A stretch of DNA of 64,000 bases from CAZGMJ01 sp964526785 (GCA_964526785.1 CAZGMJ010000027.1:1-64000); one strand, 5' to 3'. Shown: positions 26,443 to 36,280, counted from the first letter of the stretch. Made by a program: numbers and translations. The notes: generated by a model from the letters alone, not told the origin.

Positions 26443-29430
26443 TTAGAAACGCTGGCTGTAGCTAAGTGAAAACTCCATTCCTTTGCGGTACGAGGTCTTG
26501 GTTACGTCGCCGCCTATGTACCGCGAGCGATAGACACTCTCGATCTTGGGATCGAGCAGATTCTTGGCCTGAAACTTCAACGTGCCGTTCTCACTGAGCT
26601 TTCGCGAAAGGCTCAGATTGAGCGTGCCGTACTCGGTTTCATAGACGTTCGGGATATACCGGCCGTTCGCCTGGCCGGCCCCAGCAATAAGCGTATCGCC
26701 GCGAACGGTGTAGAAGAGGCCGAACTGCGTCTTGTCGTCAATGTCGTAGGTCAAAAAGAGATTGTAAAGGTGCTCGGGAGCGTTGGTCATGTGACGAGTA
26801 GTCATCGGGGCCATGATATTGGGCTGATTGAGCTTGTCGATTTCATCCTCCGGCAGCGTAACTTCCGAATCGATAATTGTCGCATTGGCCCCGATTGACA
26901 GGCCCTCCAAGCGGTCCCAGAAACGTTCCATTTTCTGACGTATCTCGAATTCCCAACCGCTCAACTCGCCCTCGGGATAGTTGATGGGCGTTGTGTATGT
27001 AAACTGAGCATTACGCTGGACGTATTCGATCGGTTCTTCGATCTTCTTATAGAAATAGGACACGGAAACCAGTCCGCCCTCGTACGGCGTGTAGTCCAGA
27101 CGAAGGTCATAGTTTTCCAGCGCACTCATCTTCAGATCGGGATTTCCGATAAAGACATCCCCGCCAAGAAACTCCTGTTGCTGAATGGGCGTCAGTTCTT
27201 TGAATGTCTGGCGGGCGACGGTTTCACTATACGAGCCTCGAAGGGTCCATTTATCGAAGGGCTTAAATTCAAAGCCGATCGACGGCAGCCTGTCGTCCTG
27301 TTCGAACTCAACATCGGCATCGCCCGGGTTGAGGGCTACCGGTCCAGTCGCTCCGGGCGGAATCCACGTAACGTCCTGCTCCGGATCGTTTGTTATGCTC
27401 AAATCCGTGGTCTCATATCGGAACCCGCCGATGAACTTGAACGCGGAATTCAGAGGAAGATCGGCCATATAATACCATGCGGATATTTCCTGCTCGCCAT
27501 CATAGTCAACGTCGATGTCGGCGGGCGTGATAGGGTGATCTTCCGACGGAAACTGCGCACTCCAAAACTCTTCGAATGGTCCTTCGTAGCGGGCCGTATT
27601 GTCATTGAAGTTGCTGAAGGATTCCTGATCGTACTCACGGACCACGGTATCGTTAAATACACCGAACTTGAAATACCCTTCGTCGCCACTCCATTGTTCG
27701 AACGGCAACTTAATGTTTGCAGAGTACTGGTCGCTCTCTTCCGTTATTTCCTTCCAGATGCGCTGAACATTGCCCAGCGTGAAGTTCGCAGCAGGCTTGA
27801 AGGGTGTGTGTACGGCAGGATCAATCGTCGGTGGAATACCATATTGAGGAAAGCCACGGTTCGCTTTCGGCCCCCACCACAGCGACCCAAACTGGCGCTT
27901 GTCGGGCTGATACATACCGGCGGAATTACGGGAGAGCACCCAGTCGATTTCAGGATTCATGAACGTGAAAACTTCCCCTACCTTCCATTCGGGATCCGGC
28001 AGCGTATGCCGACCGCTCAATTGCAGAGTTTGTGTGGTCCGCTCGGTATATTGGAGCGTTTCGGTACGAAGATACGGAGCCGTATCACGTTCCTGATTGC
28101 CCGGGCTGTTCGGGTCCATCGGATCGTAATCAGGGAAGTAGAACCGTTTGCCTCGCGTGTCTTCGGCAAGGGTCGCAACATCCTCGGCCACACGCGTGTA
28201 CATATGCAACAAAGACAGCGAATGGTTGTCGGTTTCCAGCCCCACCGTACCCAGGGTACCCCATTTGACTTCTTCGCCACCTTGCGTGACATCAAAAAGC
28301 TGCGTCTTGAAATCTCCGGATCCGTGCGTCTGGACAGTCTGTGGAGTCATCGGGTCGCCTGGATCTTCGACCCAGTACTTGTCGTCGATTCCATCATCGA
28401 AATACGAAACGTTTCGGTCGTAGAAGAAGCTGCCAAAGCCGCCGATCTTCATGCCGTTGTCCAGAAGGTGCTTGCCGCCACCCGATACCGACCACTTATA
28501 GTCCATCGGCGCATCGTCGGTGGCAACCCCTACCGCACCATCCCAGTTGTCTCCGAGATTGCCGGTTTGGATATCGCGTTTCTCGTCGCCCCAGAAATTG
28601 ACCCCGCCGCCGTTGTACGTCAGGAATTTATCGTTGCCCATCACCTGGTCGTTGAACGTGATTCCCGTGTCGAATTTGAATACCTTTTCATCGGGTATAC
28701 CCTTGAGCATGACATTGACCGCCCCGCCGGAAGCGTCGCCCTGCTGGTCGGGCGTGAAGGTCTTGCTGACCTGGATGCTCTCTACCGCGGCAGCGGGGAA
28801 CTGATCCAACTGCACGGCGCGCTTATCTGCGTCGGCGGTAGGCAGACGCACGCCATTCATCTGCGAATTGACGTAACGGTCCGGCAGTCCGCGGATCACA
28901 GCAAACTTGCCTTCCTGGACCGTTGCGCCGGCTACAAGCCTCAGGGCACCGGCCGCATCGCTGGCTCCCGCCTGACTCATAAGTTCGGAACTGATCGAAT
29001 CCATTAACGCCGGGCTTTCCACACGCAGTTCAAGTAATTGGGCCTCTGTACCACTGCCAATCTGCACATCCTGAACCACAAATTCTTCCATTTCCGTGAA
29101 CTCTCCGGACAGCGAAGCGTTTAACTCGGTCAACTGTCCGGGCGAGACGACGACATCGGCTTTGACCTGCCGGGTGTACCCTTCTTTTGCAAAGACGAGC
29201 GTGTAATTGCCCGGCCCGACCTGATTGAAAACATAGTTGCCCTGACCGGTTGCAGTGACCTTCTGCCCCGTTTCGGCAACCGTGACCTGGGCATTTCCCA
29301 GCGGGACGTCAAAGTCCGCATCGTACACCGTGCCGCGAATGCTGCCGGCTTGCTCGGCTGCACCGAAAACGTTTGCAGCAACGCAAGCAACGATTAAAGA
29401 AAGCCCCAGGAAGGCTCGCCAGGTCATCAT
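26443..29430 (-). CDS. TonB-dependent outer-membrane receptor with carboxypeptidase-like N-terminal domain
   Basis: A 995-residue outer-membrane protein. A signal peptide (about 1-23) is followed by a CarboxypepD_reg-like domain (about 27-112: GSIRGTVYDADFDVPLGNAQVTV is the opening block, VGPGNYTLVFAKEGYT the end), then a plug (about 128-255, with GLPDRYVNSQMNGVRLP and QLDQFPAAAVESIQVSKTF) and a large barrel ending in SYSQRF with the terminal Phe expected for BAM insertion. No SusD-like gene is nearby, so it differs from Bacteroidetes SusCD pairs. It heads the TonB/ExbB/ExbD cluster. The substrate is unknown; context favours oligosaccharides or binding to the duplicated surface protein encoded upstream. 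Two adjacent ATG codons (29430, 29427) are possible starts. Confidence 0.92.
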   Translation of the reverse strand: MMTWRAFLGLSLIVACVAANVFGAAEQAGSIRGTVYDADFDVPLGNAQVTVAETGQKVTATGQGNYVFNQVGPGNYTLVFAKEGYTRQVKADVVVSPGQLTELNASLSGEFTEMEEFVVQDVQIGSGTEAQLLELRVESPALMDSISSELMSQAGASDAAGALRLVAGATVQEGKFAVIRGLPDRYVNSQMNGVRLPTADADKRAVQLDQFPAAAVESIQVSKTFTPDQQGDASGGAVNVMLKGIPDEKVFKFDTGITFNDQVMGNDKFLTYNGGGVNFWGDEKRDIQTGNLGDNWDGAVGVATDDAPMDYKWSVSGGGKHLLDNGMKIGGFGSFFYDRNVSYFDDGIDDKYWVEDPGDPMTPQTVQTHGSGDFKTQLFDVTQGGEEVKWGTLGTVGLETDNHSLSLLHMYTRVAEDVATLAEDTRGKRFYFPDYDPMDPNSPGNQERDTAPYLRTETLQYTERTTQTLQLSGRHTLPDPEWKVGEVFTFMNPEIDWVLSRNSAGMYQPDKRQFGSLWWGPKANRGFPQYGIPPTIDPAVHTPFKPAANFTLGNVQRIWKEITEESDQYSANIKLPFEQWSGDEGYFKFGVFNDTVVREYDQESFSNFNDNTARYEGPFEEFWSAQFPSEDHPITPADIDVDYDGEQEISAWYYMADLPLNSAFKFIGGFRYETTDLSITNDPEQDVTWIPPGATGPVALNPGDADVEFEQDDRLPSIGFEFKPFDKWTLRGSYSETVARQTFKELTPIQQQEFLGGDVFIGNPDLKMSALENYDLRLDYTPYEGGLVSVSYFYKKIEEPIEYVQRNAQFTYTTPINYPEGELSGWEFEIRQKMERFWDRLEGLSIGANATIIDSEVTLPEDEIDKLNQPNIMAPMTTRHMTNAPEHLYNLFLTYDIDDKTQFGLFYTVRGDTLIAGAGQANGRYIPNVYETEYGTLNLSLSRKLSENGTLKFQAKNLLDPKIESVYRSRYIGGDVTKTSYRKGMEFSLSYSQRF

Positions 29431-29992
29431 GCTCGGCCCAATCCCTCATGCAACCCGGCCCTCCCGGCCAACGAGTTAAACTCGGAACTGTGGAGCATTG
29501 CACGCTGCCAACGGAAGGACGTACTCGTGACCGTCGGCGCTGATTCGCTGATTCCGATCGTTGATTTGACAACCTCGTCCTCAGTAGACAAGACCAATTG
29601 TCGGGGCTTCATCTCCAACCCTCGTCTCCATATTTCATCACACGCTCGGCAGAACGCTGCCATTCAACTAGTTGCTTATCACTGTCTCACAACATGTCGC
29701 GGATCGATTGCAGATCTGCGGCGCTGTATTTAGAGCTTTCTTTCACACAGATTCTGCTCATCATAGAATCTATCAGGGGTGTATGTGTGTACCGTTAAAG
29801 ATGTGTTACCATCCTGTTAAGGATGTAAATTCCGGAGGTGCTCAGCCAATTCTGCTCCGCATGCCCAGGCAATGGAAATGCCCTTCCGCTTCGGCACCGC
29901 ATTGCACACGCACAAAGAAGCACGAATTATCTATACGGAGGACCGACTTTCCACAGCCACAGAGAGTCCTGTAATCGCCCGCGTCACTAAGG
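29431..29992. other. Intergenic region upstream of the TonB receptor gene
   Basis: About 560 bp without a recognisable gene. It probably contains the promoter of the TonB cluster. A near-repeat GTTAAAGATGTGTTA / GTTAAGGATGTAAAT lies at about 29793-29829, close to the 3' end of the region. No cobalamin-box-like or Fur-box-like sequence was recognised. Confidence 0.5.
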
Positions 29993-31222
29993 CTACCAGG
30001 GGTCGCCCAGTCCTTTATGTATCGTACGGATTCTCTCCCACAGTTCCGCACCCGGCTCCACGGCGTGCAGCGCCATGGAGCAGCAAGTGGCAGACAGATC
30101 CTCGGCCCGCGGCCTGGAATTCGGATTGGCCACCCCCTCCGTGACAGCCAGTTCATAGACCGCCAATGCTCGCGGGGTATTGCTCATCATGGAATACGCT
30201 TCGGCCAGCGGCTGGAGCGATTCGGCGCGGTAGATGTTCACGATCCTATCACGCTTGCTCTCAAAGAGTTCCAGTGCTTTGTCAGCCTGTTCCTGAGCTT
30301 TCTCGATCTGGCCTGCACGGAACCGCAGCGCGGCTAACCTCGCCATCAGCGGAACGTGGTGTTCGGGCGGCCATTTGGCGGAATCCATAATCTGCTGAGC
30401 TTCATCTACCAACTCCAGCGCCTTGGCCTGATCTTCGTGAGCCAGTGCGAAATCCGCCAGGTCCCGCAGGAGTTCGATCCGAATGATCAGCGGTATCTTG
30501 CTCCAGGCATTCTCGATTCTCTGCTCGATCAGCGATCGCCTCTCGGGGCTGTCGTAATAGCGGTTGAAAAGCTGAGCGTACGATCTCAACGCATTGGTGG
30601 TAGCATCGAAATTGCCCGTAGCGACAAGATTGTGCAACGTTTGCATTTCCTGTTCGAAGTCCGCCTCGCCGGCAGCCATGGCACGCACGCCCACGAGTTT
30701 GCCGGACTCGGCATCAGCCAGGCTGGCCTCTAATTCACGCGCCCGGTCGGTCCGTCCCAGCCAGGCATTCGCCTGGGCCATTTTGGCCCTGATGCGATCT
30801 CTCCGCCACACTTCAATATCGCCTCCGGCAATGTTCTCGGCGACTTCCAGGCAGCGTTGTGCCCGTTGCGGAAGTGCCTGCTTCGCGCAATACAGAGCCA
30901 GTTCAGCATAGCATACGCCGCGCCGCCAGTTATCGATTCTATCCGCATATTCCAGTGCCCGCTGCGGCTGGTCGAGTTCCAGGCACACGGCAACCACCGC
31001 CTGCTGGGCCCGCGAGCGGTCCTTGATATGCGGATCGACCGGGATGGCCGTTGCTGTTTCAAAGGCTATATCCAGCAATTCCTTCTGGAAGGCTGCCAGC
31101 GGCTTGTCTGACAAACCATCTGCTTGTCCGGGTGTCTTGCTGTCACAACCGCAAGGCAGCGTTGCCAGGACGGAACCAACTATCAACACAATCGCTCTTG
31201 ATGTAATGGCTTTCATATTCAT
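29993..31222 (-). CDS. Helical-repeat (TPR-like) lipoprotein
   Basis: A 409-residue exported protein with a lipoprotein-like signal (IVLIVGSVLATLPCGC, C24 or C26) and an all-helical body with TPR-like spacing (for example QAVVAVCLELDQPQRALEYA and LAALRFRAGQIEKAQEQADK). No enzyme motif is present. It lies between the gene for the duplicated secreted protein and the receptor gene, all on the minus strand, so it may assist export or assembly at the outer membrane. The ATG at 31222 is used because an upstream frame extension begins only with TTG; a second ATG is at 31216. Confidence 0.72.
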   Translation of the reverse strand: MNMKAITSRAIVLIVGSVLATLPCGCDSKTPGQADGLSDKPLAAFQKELLDIAFETATAIPVDPHIKDRSRAQQAVVAVCLELDQPQRALEYADRIDNWRRGVCYAELALYCAKQALPQRAQRCLEVAENIAGGDIEVWRRDRIRAKMAQANAWLGRTDRARELEASLADAESGKLVGVRAMAAGEADFEQEMQTLHNLVATGNFDATTNALRSYAQLFNRYYDSPERRSLIEQRIENAWSKIPLIIRIELLRDLADFALAHEDQAKALELVDEAQQIMDSAKWPPEHHVPLMARLAALRFRAGQIEKAQEQADKALELFESKRDRIVNIYRAESLQPLAEAYSMMSNTPRALAVYELAVTEGVANPNSRPRAEDLSATCCSMALHAVEPGAELWERIRTIHKGLGDPW

Positions 31223-31320
31223 ACGCTCAGTATAACGCAAAAAGCGATCTGATGACAAGACCGCCTGGCCCTGCCATCAGATCGCACGTTTACCTACATG
31301 CTAATTCGAAGACTCAGCGA

Positions 31321-34300
31321 TTACTTCCCTTCCAGCCAGGTCGCCCCGACCACCGAGAAGTCTGCGAAATCCACATCGCCGTCATTGTCCAGGTCACCGT
31401 CATCGGCAACGCTCATCGAAGTCGAGTCGTTGGCGGTGTTCATGGAGGTGTCGGTCATGCCGTATGCATCCACCGCAGTCCAGCCTTCCAGCCAGTTATA
31501 GTAGGGGCTGAAGCCGCCGCGGAACGGAGCGGGCGTAAAGAATCCGTCGGCCGGAGCCTTGTTGACACTCACTACCGCATCGTTCGCAGCACACGGATTA
31601 ATGCTCAGCACCGGCACCATCAGCTTGCCGCCCTTGACGACCGGCTCGCCGCGAGTAATGGCCTGAATCGGACTGGCATCGGCGGTCACATTATTATTGG
31701 CCGCATCGCGTACACCGCGGGCGTCCGCCTCCGTGTAGGCATCCGGATGCAGGTTGTTGTAGAACACGCAGTCCGTGATTTCCGCCAGCATCCCCGAAGT
31801 CTGAACCGTATACAACTGTGCCGGATCGGCCGCACCGATGTTCACCGGTGAGGTGTATGTGTACGGCGTCATCCACGTATCTTCCCAGGACAGCGTACCG
31901 TTGTAGCCGTAACCGCTGGCGCCGTCGCCATCATCACCGTCGGCGCGAACCAGTTTCTCGCCGAGGTCCATGAAGATGCAGTTGCGATACTGCATGCGGG
32001 CGTTATCACGCCAGGTCGTGCCGCCGTCGCCATCGACCGGCTGACCGACCACGGTGAAGTTGTAAACCGTGGAAGTCGTCACCGGTTGGGCGTCCGAATC
32101 CTCGGCACCGTCGGTCTCGAAGCAGTTGTCGCCAACACCGGAACCCTGCTTGGCATCGGTGCTGTACCCCTGCACGATCAGACCGAACTGGGCCCGACCC
32201 CGCCAACCTTGGTCCACATCGAAGCTGTCGTCGCCGACGTTCCAGATGTTGACGTACTTCAGGTTGACTGTGCCGCCCCAGATTTCGATACCGTCATCGA
32301 CGTTGTTCATGATTTCAACGTGGTCGATGTCGGTCTCACGACCGATACCGCCCAGCGACAGACCGTTGAGTTCGTTCTGCAGTTCGATGACCTTACCACC
32401 GTAGCGAATCGACAGATAACTGATCGAACCGCTGTCGTCGTCATCATTGTCGCCACCGTAGATCACCTTGGTGTCGCCGGGGAAGTCCGCTACCAGACCT
32501 TCCATCTGCTTCTCGTTCAGACCGGTCGGCTCCTTGGTGTTGTCGCCTACCGGGAGACCGCCGTAATGGGAGGCCGAGATCAGGGCGTCGCCCATGATCG
32601 TCAGGTTGCCCCACTCGTTCACACCTTCGTGCCATGAGACCAGATCGTCGTTGGTCGAGGTCATAATGACCGGGGCATCCTTCGTACCGTTGACATAGAT
32701 CTTGGCGCCGCGTGTAACGGCCAGACTGCCCCCGAGGCCCGCGGTGCTCTGCACCAGCGTGCCAGGTTCGATCGTCAAACTCGCACCCGGCATAACGTAA
32801 ACCTGCTGCTGCAGGTTGTACACGTTGTCGGCTGTCCACGTCGTCGATGTCTCAATATTGTCCGTTACCAGAACTTCCGGCTTCTGGTTCATGGATACAT
32901 CGGTCATGCCGTATGCATCCACCGCAGTCCAGCCTTCCAGCCAGTTGTAACTGGGACTGAAGCCGCCGCGGTACGGAGCAGACGTAAAGAACCCGTCGGC
33001 CGTAGCAGCATCTACACTGCTCACGGCATCGTTGGCGGCACACGGGTTGATGAATGTAACTGGAAGCATCGTCTTGCCGCCCTTGACGACCGGTGCGCCG
33101 CGAGTAATGGCCTGAATCGGACTGGCATCGGCGGTCACATTATTATTGGCCGCATCGCGTACACCGCGGGCGTCCGCCTCCGTGTAGGCATCCGGATGCA
33201 GGTTGTTGTAGAACACGCAGTCCGTGATTTCCGCCAGCATCCCCGAAGTCTGAACCGTATACAACTGTGCCGGATCGGCCGCACCGATGTTCACCGGTGA
33301 GGTGTATGTGTACGGCGTCATCCACGTATCTTCCCAGGACAGCGTACCGTTGTAGCCGTAACCGCTGGCGCCGTCGCCATCATCACCGTCGGCGCGAACC
33401 AGTTTCTCGCCGAGGTCCATGAAGATGCAGTTGCGATACTGCATGCGGGCGTTATCACGCCAGGTCGTGCCGCCGTCGCCATCGACCGGCTGACCGACCA
33501 CGGTGAAGTTGTAAACCGTGGAAGTCGTCACCGGTTGGGCGTCCGAATCCTCGGCACCGTCGGTCTCGAAGCAGTTGTCGCCAACACCGGAACCCTGCTT
33601 GGCATCGGTGCTGTACCCCTGCACGATCAGACCGAACTGGGCCCGACCCCGCCAACCTTGGTCCACATCGAAGCTGTCGTCGCCGACGTTCCAGATGTTG
33701 ACGTACTTCAGGTTGACTGTGCCGCCCCAGATTTCGATACCGTCATCGACGTTGTTCATGATTTCAACGTGGTCGATGTCGGTCTCACGACCGATACCGC
33801 CCAGCGACAGACCGTTGAGTTCGTTCTGCAGTTCGATGACCTTACCACCGTAGCGAATCGACAGATAACTGATCGAACCGCTGTCGTCGTCATCATTGTC
33901 GCCACCGTAGATCACCTTGGTGTCGCCGGGGAAGTCCGCTACCAGACCTTCCATCTGCTTCTCGTTCAGACCGGTCGGCTCCTTGGTGTTGTCGCCTACC
34001 GGGAGACCGCCGTAATGGGAGGCCGAGATCAGGGCGTCGCCCATGATCGTCAGGTTGCCCCACTCGTTCACACCTTCGTGCCATGAGACCAGATCGTCGT
34101 TGGTCGAGGTCATAATGACCGGGGCATCCTTCGTACCGTTGACATAGATCTTGGCGCCGCGTGTAACGGCCAGACTGCCCCCGAGGCCCGCGGTGCTCTG
34201 CACCAGCGTGCCAGGTTCGATCGTCAAACTCGCACCCGGCATAACGTAAACCTGCTGCTGCAGGTTGTACACGTTGTCGGCTGTCCACGTCGTCGATGTC

Positions 34301-34392
34301 TCAATATTGTCCGTTACCAGAACTTCCGCCGCATTGGAAGTGCCGGCAACGGCCAGAGCCACCACAATCATTAACGCTACCTTCCTCATCAT
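31321..34392 (-). CDS. Secreted beta-helix-like protein with near-identical internal duplication and C-terminal dockerin-like tag
   Basis: A 1023-residue exported protein with a signal peptide ending about residue 21 (ALMIVVALAVAGTSNA). It consists of two copies of a roughly 480-residue module (VLVTDNIETSTTWTADNVYN, then MPGASLTIEPGTLVQ, then SLRYGGKVIEL-type and DDGIEIWGGTVNLKY rungs), likely a right-handed beta-helix, and a C-terminal aspartate-rich motif GDLDNDGDVDFADF of the dockerin/EF-hand type. The module resembles extracellular proteins encoded beside TonB receptors in other bacteria, which is recalled family knowledge. AAGGAATTAGT precedes the ATG at 34392. It starts the minus-strand run that includes the TonB cluster. 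Function unknown; calcium binding or surface binding is plausible. Confidence 0.85.
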   Translation of the reverse strand: MMRKVALMIVVALAVAGTSNAAEVLVTDNIETSTTWTADNVYNLQQQVYVMPGASLTIEPGTLVQSTAGLGGSLAVTRGAKIYVNGTKDAPVIMTSTNDDLVSWHEGVNEWGNLTIMGDALISASHYGGLPVGDNTKEPTGLNEKQMEGLVADFPGDTKVIYGGDNDDDDSGSISYLSIRYGGKVIELQNELNGLSLGGIGRETDIDHVEIMNNVDDGIEIWGGTVNLKYVNIWNVGDDSFDVDQGWRGRAQFGLIVQGYSTDAKQGSGVGDNCFETDGAEDSDAQPVTTSTVYNFTVVGQPVDGDGGTTWRDNARMQYRNCIFMDLGEKLVRADGDDGDGASGYGYNGTLSWEDTWMTPYTYTSPVNIGAADPAQLYTVQTSGMLAEITDCVFYNNLHPDAYTEADARGVRDAANNNVTADASPIQAITRGAPVVKGGKTMLPVTFINPCAANDAVSSVDAATADGFFTSAPYRGGFSPSYNWLEGWTAVDAYGMTDVSMNQKPEVLVTDNIETSTTWTADNVYNLQQQVYVMPGASLTIEPGTLVQSTAGLGGSLAVTRGAKIYVNGTKDAPVIMTSTNDDLVSWHEGVNEWGNLTIMGDALISASHYGGLPVGDNTKEPTGLNEKQMEGLVADFPGDTKVIYGGDNDDDDSGSISYLSIRYGGKVIELQNELNGLSLGGIGRETDIDHVEIMNNVDDGIEIWGGTVNLKYVNIWNVGDDSFDVDQGWRGRAQFGLIVQGYSTDAKQGSGVGDNCFETDGAEDSDAQPVTTSTVYNFTVVGQPVDGDGGTTWRDNARMQYRNCIFMDLGEKLVRADGDDGDGASGYGYNGTLSWEDTWMTPYTYTSPVNIGAADPAQLYTVQTSGMLAEITDCVFYNNLHPDAYTEADARGVRDAANNNVTADASPIQAITRGEPVVKGGKLMVPVLSINPCAANDAVVSVNKAPADGFFTPAPFRGGFSPYYNWLEGWTAVDAYGMTDTSMNTANDSTSMSVADDGDLDNDGDVDFADFSVVGATWLEGK
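31647..32879 (-). repeat. Direct repeat copy B (1233 bp) inside the secreted beta-helix gene
   Basis: This block matches 33096-34328 at a constant offset of 1449 bp (483 codons) with no mismatch found in the lines compared and identical translations in several frames. The flanks diverge at 31646 and 32880. It is the second module in reading order. Confidence 0.92.
33096..34328 (-). repeat. Direct repeat copy A (1233 bp) inside the secreted beta-helix gene
   Basis: Partner of 31647-32879, offset 1449 bp. The roughly 216 bp between the copies have diverged (GAPVVKGGKTMLPV against GEPVVKGGKLMVPV at the protein level), which points to recent gene conversion, or to a duplication with selection on the module ends. 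Confidence 0.92.
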
Positions 34393-35229
34393 ACTAATTC
34401 CTTTCTTATTTGCGTTCTCGGGCATTTGACAAATCGGGTAACACACCCGACATCAAACACCCTCCTCTGGAACTCTTATTTCAGTTTTCTTCGTAACCCG
34501 GCCTCAACCCGAACAGACCGCAATCCTCTCTACGGCGGAGGGTAGCGCTCACCCGACTGCAATTCGGGCGCGCGACAAATCGGCTGCAGACAACGTCCCG
34601 CAAAGAGGACTTCCATATCGAACCTGTACTGGCATCTCGAAGATGACTCGCCAGACTCATCTCCTTTCGGGGTCCGGGCTGATTCATTTGGCAACATCGT
34701 GAAAACGCTTTCTTTGCGTACCAGCTTCACCCCTCAACTCCATTGTCTCCACGTTTCTTCAACTACTCCTCTGAACCAAAATGCCCTTGCATCTCCACCT
34801 CGCGGCTTCCTGCCTGCCGCCATCCCGGGCCAGTCCGGCTTCGCTGTACGTACAATGCTCTGTTTGAATGGGTCCCATATGCCACAGACTCTGCCATATC
34901 ACTGTGCATGTATGATTAACGGCACCTTAAATTCTCGTTAAGACCCGAATTTCGGAGTGCTTTGTGCAAAGACAGCAAATGTACGAACAGGAACCGCTCT
35001 GTAATCACATATTCGAACCGTGATAGGCGAATCTCGTCCGTAAAATCAAAGAATCGGCATCGCACTCCGAGTTGCAGAGCAGAGAGAGTCATTGGGCGCG
35101 GATAGACGGACTTAATCACTGTGCCCGGACCACGGCACACTGGGGCCATGGGCGTAGCTTGAAAAGGCAGATATGACAGACCGCAAACCGGCTGAGCATG
35201 AAGCTGAATTTGAAGAAATGCAATATACC
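34393..35229. other. Long intergenic region, no gene recognised
   Basis: About 840 bp between two minus-strand genes. It should contain the promoter of the duplicated secreted protein gene. Apart from the hairpin at 34434-34450 and AT-rich stretches near 34900-34945 nothing definite is seen; a 119-codon minus-strand frame (34916-35275) has no recognisable domain and overlaps the next gene. Confidence 0.5.
34434..34450 (-). promoter_or_regulatory. Perfect hairpin in the 5' leader of the duplicated secreted protein
   Basis: TCGGGT (34434-34439) and ACCCGA (34445-34450) are perfect inverted arms around a 5-base loop, about 42 bases upstream of the ATG at 34392. It could be a leader hairpin affecting mRNA stability or an operator. 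No known riboswitch was recognised. Confidence 0.35.
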
Positions 35230-35853
35230 TCAAGCGAATCGGCATACAAGGTAAATCACTGCAGCCGATCGCCATAGGACATCACACAAAGCCAAAAACA
35301 GAAGGAGAACCGGTCCCGGCTGATCATATATCAAGCCGCTTGTGAACCACTCCCATCCGGATAAGGCCGACTTACGCTGCGGCACCCGCCTCATCTGCGC
35401 CGGTTCGGCAGTCTGGCAAGGCTGATCCGCCCTTCGCATTGTTACATCCGCCCCCAAAGCCGCTTCCTGCGAGACCCGATCCAACTCCGCGGACCCAGCA
35501 TCTCCGGCCATCTCGCCGGATGAATAGTCTGCCTCGACGACATTTTCATCATCGTCCTGAACAGATTCAATGCCTTGTGCGGACGTCTCTTTGACATCCA
35601 CAAAATGCCTCGCACGATCCGGCTTCAACGGCAGAAGCGTCGCCCGCCCCCCGGTCTGAGTCAATGACGCCTTTTCAACACAGCCCTCGTCCTCACGCCG
35701 AGTCAGCGCGTCGACTTCGGCTCGCTTGAACAACATCATCGACCCATGCCGATATTCGTGCAATTTGCCGCCTTCGGCGATGTTTCTGAGCTCATCTTCT
35801 GTTGTGTTCAGCTTTTCTGCTGCCTCTTTCGCGGAATAGAAAAGAGCGGCCAT
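35230..35853 (-). CDS. Excisionase-type HTH protein with C-terminal membrane anchor
   Basis: A 207-residue protein. Residues 4-55 (FYSAKEAAEKLNTTEDELRN, then LHEYRHGSMMLFKRAEVDAL) form a MerR/excisionase-like winged helix of the kind widespread in planctomycetes. A long acidic, probably disordered middle (about 60-160) follows, and a hydrophobic C-terminal segment (about 180-204, PGPVLLLFLALCDVLW then AAVIYLVC) should anchor it in the membrane. A membrane-tethered DNA-binding protein is unusual. It may regulate the divergent hydrolase gene at 36281 or act in chromosome or membrane organisation; neither is shown. The ATG at 35853 is supported by AAAGG seven bases upstream. Confidence 0.75.
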   Translation of the reverse strand: MAALFYSAKEAAEKLNTTEDELRNIAEGGKLHEYRHGSMMLFKRAEVDALTRREDEGCVEKASLTQTGGRATLLPLKPDRARHFVDVKETSAQGIESVQDDDENVVEADYSSGEMAGDAGSAELDRVSQEAALGADVTMRRADQPCQTAEPAQMRRVPQRKSALSGWEWFTSGLIYDQPGPVLLLFLALCDVLWRSAAVIYLVCRFA

Positions 35854-36280
35854 CTTCTTACCTTTCCATAAACTCCAGGGCCGTTCTCGGCATTGCCGAC
35901 CGACCATATGAAGACTCAATGCTCGATACACCTCGCATCTTCAGCACAGGCGCTGTCATGCCACTGTGCCATTGTTATGATGCCTGAAGAATGTTAAGCA
36001 AACGTTAGAAGAATATTTCTTTCTTGCTACGTTGCTCGAGCGTACGGATATAGACCGACGAACGATGGCTTACTCGACAGCGATACGTGAATACGAACGT
36101 GCGAGGGAGCGACTCACCCATTAACGTGCGATTCGAGAGAACTCGCTTGACGGCTGTCGTTCTCGGCAGAGAATATGTTATATTTGCGTTAGTCGGTAGC
36201 GCAAGAAAGCACCTTCTGGCAGCAGCAGGTGCAAGGTTAGCTGCATGAATATCGTGGGGTATTAGTCAGGAAAGCTGCTT
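35854..36280. other. Divergent promoter region of the HTH and GH106-like genes
   Basis: 427 bp between divergent starts. A weak sigma70-like pair is possible for the plus-strand gene: TTGACG at 36147-36152 and GAATAT at 36171-36176 (18-bp spacing), with TATATT a few bases later. AGGA lies nine bases before the ATG at 36281. No gene is seen. Confidence 0.35.

Noticed and set aside
27178..29007. 609-codon plus-strand frame opposite the TonB receptor gene
   Set aside because: Antisense shadow of a well-supported receptor gene; no domain or start signal.
29431..29992. Cobalamin riboswitch or Fur box before the TonB receptor gene
   Set aside because: Neither the B12 box nor a 19-bp Fur-like palindrome was seen on either strand.
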